A stretch of DNA of 10,169 nucleotides from Opitutia bacterium UBA5964 (GTDB lineage Bacteria > Verrucomicrobiota > Verrucomicrobiia > Opitutales > Coraliomargaritaceae). Below are positions 1 through 7,623 of the stretch, one piece after another; position 1 is the first letter of the stretch, and each line of letters starts with the position of its first letter. The DNA lies in contig DJBY01000086.1 in the NCBI GenBank assembly GCA_002430605.1, positions 9,370 through 19,538 on the forward strand, written 5' to 3'. The position numbers were made by a program, and so were the translations under genes. The notes under the pieces are model-generated. The model was not told the origin of the DNA, made no database searches, and saw nothing but the letters and a program-made list of their open reading frames with translations.

Positions 1-459
1 TTAGGCGACTTCGAAGATCGCTTGGATCTCGACGGTCGTGTCCTTGGGTAGCCCAGTGACGGCGACAGCTGCCCGTGTGTGGCGGCCACGTTCGCCGAGG
101 ATCTCAACCATGGTGTCGGACGCACCGTTGATCACGGCGGGGCTGTCGGCAAAGCCGGGCACGCCGTTGACGAAGCCGTTGAGCTGCACCACGCGGGAGA
201 CCTTATCGAGATCGCCGAGGTGACCTTTGGCGACTGCAAGAAGATTGAGCGCACAGACACGGGCGGCGGCTTGGCCGTAGGCGATGTCGCGCGTTTCACC
301 GATTTTACCCGTGTGGGTCATCTCGCCGTTGACTAGGCAGATGGCTCCGGAAATGTAGAGTAGGTTGCCGACTTGCATGGAGGCGACGTAGTTGCCGGCT
401 GGTGCAGGTGCGGAAGGAAGTTCGATGCCGAGTTCGGCTAAGCGTTGATCAGTAGTCAT
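1..459 (-). CDS. RidA family (YjgF/YER057c/UK114) reactive imine deaminase
   Basis: RidA-family proteins are small cytosolic trimers; the archetype hydrolyses reactive enamine/imine intermediates such as 2-aminoacrylate. From the ATG at 459 the protein is 152 residues, starting MTTDQRLAELGIELP, which fits the ~150-residue subgroup whose members begin in the same way. The chorismate-mutase-like fold is indicated by GNLLYISG (31-38) and the C-terminal HTRAAVAVTGLPKDTTVEIQ block. Arg129 and Glu144 sit where the archetype has its substrate-carboxylate-binding Arg and catalytic-site Glu (by motif position). The stop is TAA at 1-3. The frame stays open upstream to a TTG at 516 that has a GGGAG four bases before it, so a 171-residue form is possible. 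I prefer the ATG because the 19 extra residues are low-complexity (two PNFS copies, then PPP). It lies downstream of the sulfatase on the same strand. The exact substrate is unknown. Confidence 0.9.
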   Translation of the reverse strand: MTTDQRLAELGIELPSAPAPAGNYVASMQVGNLLYISGAICLVNGEMTHTGKIGETRDIAYGQAAARVCALNLLAVAKGHLGDLDKVSRVVQLNGFVNGVPGFADSPAVINGASDTMVEILGERGRHTRAAVAVTGLPKDTTVEIQAIFEVA

Positions 460-523
460 TGGAGGAGGAAAGCTGAAATTCGGAACCGCTGAAAGGCTGA
501 AGTTTGGGGAATTCAAAGTACTC

Positions 524-544
524 CCGATCTATGTGCCGGATCGG
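524..544. repeat. 6-bp inverted repeat upstream of ridA-like gene
   Basis: CCGATC (524-529) and GATCGG (539-544) are perfect complements around a 9-nt loop, in the gap between the sulfatase stop and the RidA-family gene. In the minus-strand transcript the 3' arm runs into the GGGAG in front of the alternative TTG start, so the stem would partly hide that putative ribosome-binding site. No T-run follows, so it is a poor terminator. It may be chance. Confidence 0.3.
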
Positions 545-574
545 TAGTGCAGTAGAGGTATTTGATGGTTTCGC

Positions 575-2116
575 TTACTTGCGAATGCCTGGGGCAGCCA
601 TGAGTGCCTTCAATTGAAGCGCCATCGATTCCGCGACTTCCGGATTTTGGTCGATCACATTTGTTGCTTCGGCGATGTCGGAGTCTAAGTTGTAGAGCTG
701 TGCGGTGTTGGGCTTTTGATTCTTTTTTGCGCGTTCGGGGGCGATGTATTTCCAATTGGCACGGCGCAGTGCGCGTGCTTTGCCTGCTTCTTCAATCATA
801 AACGGTAGGCCGATTTGATCTTCGCCGAGCAGGGCCGCCAAGGAGTCTCGACTGTCGACTGCTTCGTTCTCGGGGAGGGGTTGATCGAGCAGTTTGGCGA
901 AAGAGCCCATGAAATCGATTTGATTGATTAAGGCATTAGAGACGCCGGGTTTGATTTTAGCCGGCCAGCGAATGAGAAATGGCACGCGGGTGCCGCCTTC
1001 GTAGACCTGGTATTTGCCGCCGCGGTAGGGACCGGAGCCATCGTGGCCGCGGTCGGTTTCTTTAGTCGATGTTTTGACGGTCGTGCCATCTTCGTAGCCA
1101 TCATCGTAGACGGGGCCGTTGTCACTGGAGAAAATGACGATGGTATTGTCTGTCAGGCCGTTGTCTTCGAGGGCTTTGAGTATCTCGCCGACGGACCAGT
1201 CGAACTGCACCATGGCATCGCCGCGGTAGCCGAGTGTGGTTGAGCCCTGAAAGCGAGGATGGGGCGCGCGTGGCACATGGATGTCTTGTGATGCGAAGTA
1301 GAGGAAGAAGGGCTTGTCTTTGTTTTGACTGATGTAGTTGCGTGCTTGCTCGACAAATACGTCGGCCATTGTTTCGTCGTTCCAGAGTGCGGATTTGCCG
1401 CCAGCCATATAGCCGATGCGGCCGATGCCGTTGATCACACTGTTATTATGTCCTTGTGAACTTTTGTAGTAAGTCATCGCTTCCGGCGTGACTTTGGCGT
1501 CCGGATAAACGGTGCTGCCCATGCCGTTGACTTCATCTTTTTTGCCGACGTAGAGCGGATCTGCGGAATCAAGGTTGAGGACGTGGTGATCGAGCAAATA
1601 GACGCACGGCACGCGGTCGTTGGTGGAGGGGAGAAGGAAGCTATAATCGAAGCCGATTTCGAGTGGGCCGGGCGCAACTTTTCCGTTCCAGTCAGTGGGA
1701 GTGTCTTTAGAGCCAATGCCGAGGTGCCATTTGCCGATGACTGCGGTCGTGTAGCCTGCATCTTTAAATAAATCCGGCAGGGTGTAGGCCTCTGTCGGTA
1801 TAGAGAGTGGCGCATTGGGCGGTAGGATACTGACTCCTTCGCGGAAGCCATGAATGCCTGTGAGCATTGAGAAGCGCGAGGGGGTGCAGGTCGCGGCGGC
1901 GGCATGTCCATCTGTGAAACGAATGCCGCCTGCTGCGAGCGCATCAATGTTTGGCGTCGGGATCAGTTTAGAACCATAGGCACCGACATCCCCGTAGCCG
2001 ACATCGTCGCCGTAGATGATCACGACGTTGGGTTGCGTGTCGGCGGTCGCGCTGGCTGTGAGTAGCAGGAGTGACGCGACAATAGAACTGAGGAGGGGGC
2101 GTTGTTTTGAAAACAT
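575..2116 (-). CDS. Secreted Cys-type sulfatase (arylsulfatase A-like, S1 family)
   Basis: Hydrolyses a sulfate ester after conversion of its active-site cysteine to formylglycine. The 513 residues begin with a signal peptide (basic MFSKQR, hydrophobic stretch to about 23, likely cleavage after ATA at 25), so it should act in the periplasm or outside the cell. Metal ligands Asp37-Asp38 lie in IIYGDDVGYGD. The formylglycine signature CTPSR is at 77-81 (Cys77, Arg81). GKWHLG is at 128-133, His280 in the DIH motif, Asp332-Asn333 in SSDNGP, and Lys368 in GPYRGGKYQVYEGG. All family catalytic positions I can check are present and the length is normal. The substrate cannot be read from sequence; marine Verrucomicrobiota carry many such enzymes for sulfated algal polysaccharides or glycosaminoglycan-like glycans. 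No formylglycine-generating enzyme or anaerobic maturase is in the window. The ATG at 2116 has no Shine-Dalgarno and abuts an inverted repeat. Confidence 0.95.
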   Translation of the reverse strand: MFSKQRPLLSSIVASLLLLTASATADTQPNVVIIYGDDVGYGDVGAYGSKLIPTPNIDALAAGGIRFTDGHAAAATCTPSRFSMLTGIHGFREGVSILPPNAPLSIPTEAYTLPDLFKDAGYTTAVIGKWHLGIGSKDTPTDWNGKVAPGPLEIGFDYSFLLPSTNDRVPCVYLLDHHVLNLDSADPLYVGKKDEVNGMGSTVYPDAKVTPEAMTYYKSSQGHNNSVINGIGRIGYMAGGKSALWNDETMADVFVEQARNYISQNKDKPFFLYFASQDIHVPRAPHPRFQGSTTLGYRGDAMVQFDWSVGEILKALEDNGLTDNTIVIFSSDNGPVYDDGYEDGTTVKTSTKETDRGHDGSGPYRGGKYQVYEGGTRVPFLIRWPAKIKPGVSNALINQIDFMGSFAKLLDQPLPENEAVDSRDSLAALLGEDQIGLPFMIEEAGKARALRRANWKYIAPERAKKNQKPNTAQLYNLDSDIAEATNVIDQNPEVAESMALQLKALMAAPGIRK

Positions 2117-2142
2117 GGTTTAATTAAGGTGAAATTAAACCA
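2116..2142. promoter_or_regulatory. 10-bp inverted repeat overlapping the sulfatase start codon
   Basis: TGGTTTAATT (2116-2125) and AATTAAACCA (2133-2142) are perfect complements around a 7-nt spacer. In the minus-strand mRNA the stem's 3' arm ends on the A of the sulfatase ATG. It could be an operator for a dimeric repressor or an mRNA hairpin that blocks start-codon access. The arms are AT-rich, so a DNA-binding site seems at least as likely as a stable RNA fold. There is no T-run consistent with a terminator for the upstream transporter gene. Confidence 0.45.
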
Positions 2143-2209
2143 CCATACTATCAATTACTGGCTATTCTGTCTTGGATGGGATCGGCAAAGTTGTGTATAT
2201 AATCCGCAT

Positions 2210-3526
2210 TTAGTTGGCGGAGTCGCTATTTTGATACGGTCGTTCGCCTTCGCTACTGGCGATGACGACCGCGCCGACTGTGTCGCTAAAAACATTCACC
2301 GAGGTGCGGCACATATCAAGAATACGATCGGTTACCCAGACGACACCAATCGCTTCGACGGGTAGGCCGACTGCGGGGAGAATGACGGCAATGGCCACGA
2401 GGCTGGCGGCGGGAATGCCGGCCACGCCGATACTAGTGGTCAAGGCGAGGAAAACGACCAGCAGTTGCTGGCCGATGCCGAGTGCGTCCTGTCCAGTCGA
2501 GGCGTAGAGCTGGGCAATGAAGAGCACGACCACGCATTCGTAGAGTGCGGTGCCGTCCATATTGACAGTCGCGCCGAGGGGTAGGGTAAAAGAGCTGGTC
2601 TTTTTCGAAACCTTGGCGCGAGCTTCGACGGTTTCGATCGTCAGCGGTAGGGTGGCGGACGAACTGGCGGTGGAAAACGCAGTGAGCAGCACCGGTGCCA
2701 TCTCTTTATAATGCGTGATCGGGTTGACCTTGCCGATAAACTTGAGGACTAGGCCGAGGTTGATAAAAAAATGAATTGCCAGAGCCAAAAGTACAGTGAC
2801 GAAGAACCAGAAAATCGCGCCGATGAGGTCGCCGATGGGCGCGTTGAACAACACTGGGGTGACTAGACCGAACACGCCGATTGGTGCGAAACGGATAATG
2901 AAGTCGGTGAGCTTGAGCATCACTTCCTGAGTGCTCTCCCAGAACTTTTGCTGCGTCTCACGTTGTGCCTCGGGCAGCTTGCCGATGAAGGCGCCGAACA
3001 GTAGCGAGAAGGTGATGACGCCGAGCAGTTGGCCATTGTTGGTCGCCGCATCAACGATGTTGGACGGGAACATGCGCAGAAAGATATCAAACAGGTCGCT
3101 GCTGCTGCGGCCTTCAACTTTGCTCATTAATCCTTCGTTGAGGGCGGTCTCGCTGCCGCGACCAAGCATAGCCGTGGCCGTCTCGGCATCAATATTTCCG
3201 GGCCCGATGATATTCACCACGACGACACCGACGATAACTGCAGCGGCACCACTGCAGGTGTAATAAAGAAAGGTCTTAAACCCCATACGGCCGACACCTT
3301 TTTCAGCGCCAAGGTGCATGACTCCACTGATGATGGACGCGACGATCAATGGCACGATGACCATCTTCAGTGCGTTCATGAAGAGCGTGCCGATGAATTG
3401 ACAAAAGATTTCAACGTTACTGCTAAACGCTCCGTCGATGTTGGGCATGAGGACACATGCGAACAGTGTGGCAAGTGCCAGTGCGAGTAGAATCTGCCAG
3501 TGCAGTTTCCAGTGAATGGGGTTCAT
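2210..3526 (-). CDS. DAACS-family Na+/dicarboxylate or glutamate symporter
   Basis: Inner-membrane symporter of the glutamate transporter (GltPh/EAAT, SLC1-like) fold, importing acidic amino acids or C4-dicarboxylates with Na+ or H+. It has 438 residues, normal for the family. Hallmarks: serine-rich hairpin HP1, STASSSATLPLT (285-296); TM7 NMDGT (322-326); HP2 AGIPAASL (369-376); and TM8 with Asp404, Arg407, Asn411 and Asp415, spaced as in GltPh Asp394/Arg397/Asn401/Asp405. Arg407 is the residue that pairs with the side-chain carboxylate of acidic substrates, so a neutral amino-acid transporter is less likely. HP2 AGIP resembles the animal-type form more than the SGVP-type seen in many bacterial relatives (from memory). 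The gene follows rsmA with an 18-bp gap and probably shares its transcript. The ATG at 3526 is preceded by C/A-rich sequence without a Shine-Dalgarno. The exact substrate is undetermined. Confidence 0.93.
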   Translation of the reverse strand: MNPIHWKLHWQILLALALATLFACVLMPNIDGAFSSNVEIFCQFIGTLFMNALKMVIVPLIVASIISGVMHLGAEKGVGRMGFKTFLYYTCSGAAAVIVGVVVVNIIGPGNIDAETATAMLGRGSETALNEGLMSKVEGRSSSDLFDIFLRMFPSNIVDAATNNGQLLGVITFSLLFGAFIGKLPEAQRETQQKFWESTQEVMLKLTDFIIRFAPIGVFGLVTPVLFNAPIGDLIGAIFWFFVTVLLALAIHFFINLGLVLKFIGKVNPITHYKEMAPVLLTAFSTASSSATLPLTIETVEARAKVSKKTSSFTLPLGATVNMDGTALYECVVVLFIAQLYASTGQDALGIGQQLLVVFLALTTSIGVAGIPAASLVAIAVILPAVGLPVEAIGVVWVTDRILDMCRTSVNVFSDTVGAVVIASSEGERPYQNSDSAN

Positions 3527-3544
3527 TATGGCGTGGGGTTGGGG

Positions 3545-4378
3545 TTATGGAATTCGGCGTCCAAGCTCTTGCCAGTATTCGATTGCGAGCTCTTCGGGGC
3601 GGACGGTTGCTTTGACCCCGGATACGACGATGGACTCGAACCACTCACGTGCTTCGGGCTGAGGATCGCGTTTGCAAAGTGCCCCGAGTTGTTTGCGGCG
3701 TTGGGTAAAGATACGACGGATACATTCGCGTGCCGCTTTCGAAAAATGTACCGCGTCCTCGCGTAGATCTAAACGCAGTAGTGCGGAGTCGACTTTTGGT
3801 GCGGGGTGGAAACATTGTGCGGATACGAGGTGCTTACTATGTGCGGTATAGACCGACTGCAGGAAAATTGAAATAGCCCCGAACGCTTTGCTGCCATGGT
3901 TGGCGATGTAGCGGTCGGCGGCTTCTTTTTGTAGCATCAGCACCATGCGCTGTGGAAGTGGCCCTGAGATGACGGCTTCCATCCACGGGGTGGAGACCGC
4001 GTAAGGGAGATTAGCGACAATTTTAAAGCCGGCTTCGGCTTCTTCAGTTGGCAGTTCGGCGCGCGGGTAATCGAGACAGTCGCCTTCGATTAAATGTAAG
4101 TTCGGTTGCTCGGGTAGCACGTTCGCACGGATGTGCTCGGCGAGAGTACTGTCGCGCTCCACTGACCAGACAGTCGCTCCGGTGCTGAGGATTGCGCGGG
4201 TCAATGTGCCGAGCCCCGGTCCGATTTCGACGACGTGGCTGTCTGCGCCGATCTCTGCCATCTCGACCGATTTGCGCACGATGTTGCCATCGACAAGGAA
4301 GTTTTGTCCCAACTTTTTGTTTGGGAAATGCGCGAGCTCATCAAGAAGCGCGCGGGTTTGTTTGGGGCTGAGTGGCAT
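3545..4378 (-). CDS. rsmA: 16S rRNA dimethyladenosine transferase RsmA (KsgA)
   Basis: Transfers four methyl groups from S-adenosylmethionine to two adjacent adenines (A1518, A1519 in E. coli numbering) of the 3'-terminal 16S rRNA helix, a late step in small-subunit maturation; loss classically gives kasugamycin resistance. It has 277 residues, close to the usual 260-290. Visible: KKLGQNFLVD (21-30), the SAM-binding EIGPGLGTLTRAIL (51-64), acidic ribose-binding Glu74 in SVERD, EGDCLDY (98-104), the catalytic NLPY (123-126), and the family block HPAPKVDSALLRLD (191-204). The C-terminal rRNA-binding lobe carries IFTQRRKQLGALC (223-235). The ATG at 4378 lies seven bases from the end of an 8-bp-period repeat element that fills the gap to trpC. 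There is no Shine-Dalgarno. The symporter gene follows 18 bp downstream. Confidence 0.97.
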   Translation of the reverse strand: MPLSPKQTRALLDELAHFPNKKLGQNFLVDGNIVRKSVEMAEIGADSHVVEIGPGLGTLTRAILSTGATVWSVERDSTLAEHIRANVLPEQPNLHLIEGDCLDYPRAELPTEEAEAGFKIVANLPYAVSTPWMEAVISGPLPQRMVLMLQKEAADRYIANHGSKAFGAISIFLQSVYTAHSKHLVSAQCFHPAPKVDSALLRLDLREDAVHFSKAARECIRRIFTQRRKQLGALCKRDPQPEAREWFESIVVSGVKATVRPEELAIEYWQELGRRIP

Positions 4379-4383
4379 TATTC

Positions 4384-4511
4384 GGGAAAGTATAAAGGTA
4401 TAAAAGTATGAAAGTGGGAAGGCGGGAAAGTATTCAAGTATGCAGGTGGTGGATTCTACTTTCTCACTTTTCTACTTTCTCACGTTTCTACTTTAACACC
4501 TTCATACTCTC
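4384..4511. repeat. Octamer-period inverted repeat element filling the trpC-rsmA gap
   Basis: The gap is built almost wholly of 8-bp units. The left arm has eight consecutive units from 4386 to 4449: GAAAGTAT, AAAGGTAT, AAAAGTAT, GAAAGTGG, GAAGGCGG, GAAAGTAT, TCAAGTAT, GCAGGTGG. A 6-bp centre (4450-4455) follows, then seven units on the opposite strand to 4511: CTACTTTC, TCACTTTT, CTACTTTC, TCACGTTT, CTACTTTA, ACACCTTC, ATACTCTC. The right units are reverse complements of the same GAAAGTRN consensus, so the element is a two-armed imperfect hairpin of about 125 bp. Aligned arm units agree at 5 to 7 of 8 positions. Within the right arm there is also a 16-bp dimer period. It begins next to the trpC stop and ends 7 bp before the rsmA ATG. 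Function unknown; it has no T-run and no protein frame. Confidence 0.85.
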
Positions 4512-5309
4512 TTAGGCGTTGTGAAACGCTTCGATCAGTCTTTCGGTGTCTTCGGAGCGCATGAGGGCTTCGCCGACGAGGATCGCATCGGCTCCGCATT
4601 TACTCGCGCGTTCGGCATCTTCAATGTCAAAAATGCCGCTTTCGCTGACTTTAATGATGCCGTTAGGGATCTGTGGTATCAGTAATTCGGATACGGCGAG
4701 GTCAGTCTTAAAGCGCTTGAGGTCGCGGTTGTTGACGCCGACTATTTTTGGGTCGAACTTGAGTGCTTTTTCGAGTTCACGCTCTTCGTGGATTTCGTAG
4801 AGGGCGTCGAGCCCGGCAAGTCCAGCTGCGTCGCGTAGCGCTTTAATTTCGTCGTCTGCGAGTGCGCGCACAATGATTAAAATACAGCGCGCGCCGCCTT
4901 CAGCGGCTTCGACGACTTGCACCGGGTGCACCATGAAGTCTTTGCGTAAACAAGGCACCTTGCGTTGGTGGACTTCGAGGAATTCGACGACATCCCAGAG
5001 GTCCTGGAGGCTGCCTCCAAAATAATCCGTATCAGTGAGGATCGAGAGACAGTCGGCTTCGGCGTTAATATATTTACGCGCTTGCTCGACGGCATCTAGG
5101 CTGGCATCCGAGATTTCGCCAGCAGAAGGGGACTTGCGCTTGATCTCGGCGATCACCGAGAGGCGGTCGTTGCGGGCGAGGGCTTTGAGGAAGCTGCCGC
5201 CTTGGCGCTGCATGTCGGCGAGACGTGAGAGTTCCGAATCGCGAACCGGGCGTATCTGGTTGCGTAGTGCGTGCCGCTTGGCGGCCATGATTTCGGCTAG
5301 TTTATCCAT
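4512..5309 (-). CDS. trpC: Indole-3-glycerol phosphate synthase TrpC
   Basis: Catalyses ring closure and decarboxylation of CdRP to indole-3-glycerol phosphate, the fourth committed step of tryptophan synthesis, in the cytosol. It is a monofunctional 265-residue (beta/alpha)8 barrel of normal length, with no TrpF fusion. Key residues are in family motifs: Glu55 and Lys57 in IAEIKRKSPSAG (53-64), Lys123 (general acid) in CLRKDFMVHP, Glu172 (general base) in YEIHEE, Asn193 in GVNNRDL, Glu223 and Ser224 in VSESGI, and the phosphate-binding ILVGEALM (243-250). No other trp genes are in the window, so it is detached from a trp operon here. The ATG at 5309 has no Shine-Dalgarno and is preceded within 6 bp by a 7-bp-period repeat run. 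The TAA stop at 4512 touches the octamer element. Confidence 0.97.
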   Translation of the reverse strand: MDKLAEIMAAKRHALRNQIRPVRDSELSRLADMQRQGGSFLKALARNDRLSVIAEIKRKSPSAGEISDASLDAVEQARKYINAEADCLSILTDTDYFGGSLQDLWDVVEFLEVHQRKVPCLRKDFMVHPVQVVEAAEGGARCILIIVRALADDEIKALRDAAGLAGLDALYEIHEERELEKALKFDPKIVGVNNRDLKRFKTDLAVSELLIPQIPNGIIKVSESGIFDIEDAERASKCGADAILVGEALMRSEDTERLIEAFHNA

Positions 5310-5314
5310 TTAAG

Positions 5315-5376
5315 TGAACATCGAACGTTTAACGTCGATCTTTCAACCTCGAATTTGGCTTTATTGAATGTTCGAG
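5315..5376. repeat. Heptamer-period repeat run with inverted end, upstream of trpC
   Basis: Six consecutive 7-bp units lie at 5315-5356: TGAACAT, CGAACGT, TTAACGT, CGATCTT, TCAACCT, CGAATTT. Position 3 is A and position 7 is T in all six; the consensus is YGAACRT. After one degenerate unit, two units follow on the opposite strand (5362-5375, whose complement reads CGAACAT, TCAATAA). The inverted pair TCGAACGTTTAA (5321-5332) and TTGAATGTTCGA (5364-5375) matches at 10 of 12 positions and pairs fully if G-U pairs are allowed in a plus-strand RNA. The run begins 6 bp upstream of the trpC ATG, so it forms its immediate 5' leader. It is the same style as the octamer element on the other side of trpC, but with a different unit and period. 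Confidence 0.7.
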
Positions 5377-5387
5377 GGGGGATTTGT

Positions 5388-5454
5388 GTAAAGGAGTGCG
5401 GGCGAGTCGCCCTCGTTGTTGAGTTGATGTGGTCGAGTCGCCCACTCACCTTTT
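5388..5454. repeat. Nested GC-rich palindrome pair (REP-like or tandem operator)
   Basis: A 13-bp site GGGCGAGTCGCCC (5400-5412) is a perfect palindrome around one central base. It recurs as GGTCGAGTCGCCC (5431-5443) with a single mismatch, 31 bp away, close to three helical turns. The outer arms also pair: GGGCGA (5400-5405) with TCGCCC (5438-5443), extended by GAGT (5394-5397) with ACTC (5444-5447) and AAAG with CTTT, across small bulges. It lies about 80-145 bp upstream of the trpC start and touches the end of the pseudogene. It could be a tandem dimer-binding operator or a REP-type extragenic palindrome. The sequence alone does not decide. Confidence 0.5.
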
Positions 5455-5802
5455 ACTGGTCAGCTTCCTCGCCGTTGGCGAAGAACCATGAGTCGATGGC
5501 GTAATCAGCGTTATTTCCATTCTCGATGATTGCCGCGATTGCGACTAGCAAGCGTTCGGGCTATTCCGCGGCATTCTGCTGCGCTGGCTCAAAGATTGCG
5601 CGGATGCTTTGCCATTCCGATTCGGTGTAGGATAGGCGTGACAGCTTACGGCAACCGGCGGAAGAACAGGTGTCGAAATCGCTAATTTTAGGCGATTTTT
5701 AATCGTAATAACTCAGATAGAGCTGAGGGTCGCGCGCACTGTGCTGAAGCCAGCGACGAATGCCATGCTAGCGAGCAGAAAGGCGAACTGCAGGCGGCGC
5801 AT
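5453..5802 (-). pseudogene. Broken gene for a small secreted conserved protein of unknown function
   Basis: An ATG at 5802, two bases after the pyrG stop, opens a frame that reads a clear signal peptide (MRRLQFAFLLASMAFVAGFS..., 29 codons) and ends at TGA (5713-5715). A second minus-strand frame then continues from about 5698 to TAA at 5453: FDTCSSAGCRKLSRLSYTE, then SEWQSIRAIFEPAQQNAAE, an in-frame TAG (5561-5563), PERLLVAIAAIIEN, and finally ADYAIDSWFFANGEEADQ. From memory this resembles a proteobacterial and verrucomicrobial family of uncharacterised exported proteins with an N-terminal CxxxGC motif, a central DCIDES/T-type motif and a C-terminal DSWF..NG motif. The ends are recognisable and the centre is missing. 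Three lesions are inferred: a frameshift near 5699-5715, a nonsense codon, and a deletion between the IIEN and ADYAIDSWF segments. Its position suggests it was once cotranscribed with pyrG. The function of the family is unknown to me. Confidence 0.65.
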
Positions 5803-5804
5803 GA

Positions 5805-7418
<1,614 letters not shown>

Positions 7419-7582
7419 AATAAAAAATGGAAAGCTTGCGTTTGCCGCCCCGCCTTCGGGCTCGCATTCAATTGATTGCCCTTTTAGGTTGGCAACCCTT
7501 TTTGGGCGAATATTTAAAAGAAACTTATCAATAAGCGAAACTTCTTTTGCGGTGGGTTTGAATTAGATTTATTTGTTTACCT

Positions 7583-7595
7583 ATGGGCCGCCCAT
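7583..7595. promoter_or_regulatory. Perfect 13-bp palindrome ATGGGC-C-GCCCAT
   Basis: Two 6-bp perfect arms flank one central base in the middle of the divergent pyrG/sdhC region, about 170 bp from each start codon. The form fits an operator for a dimeric regulator. No regulator family can be assigned from the sequence, and one isolated copy could be chance. Confidence 0.3.
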
Positions 7596-7623
7596 GTTTG
7601 TCCGTGTTTGAAGCAGACGCAGT

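Noticed and set aside
1474..1947. 157-codon open frame on the minus strand
   Set aside because: It lies wholly inside the sulfatase gene in another frame. Its composition is Ser/Pro/Arg-rich shadow sequence, while the sulfatase frame has full catalytic motifs.
2142..2209. A terminator for the symporter gene before the sulfatase
   Set aside because: I found no GC-rich stem followed by a T-run on the minus strand here. The nearby inverted repeat is AT-rich and runs into the sulfatase start.
4384..4511. Possible CRISPR array because of regular short repeats
   Set aside because: The units are 8 bp and contiguous with no spacers, and the second half is inverted. A CRISPR has 23-50 bp repeats in one orientation separated by unique spacers.
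3545..5309. A trp operon fragment or ribosome-maturation operon linking trpC and rsmA
   Set aside because: No other trp or ribosome-assembly gene is adjacent, and the two are separated by a repeat element. Shared direction alone does not show a functional link.
5561..5563. The in-frame TAG as a recoded (pyrrolysine or readthrough) codon in the small gene
   Set aside because: The same locus also has a frameshift and lacks the family's central region, so simple decay explains it better.
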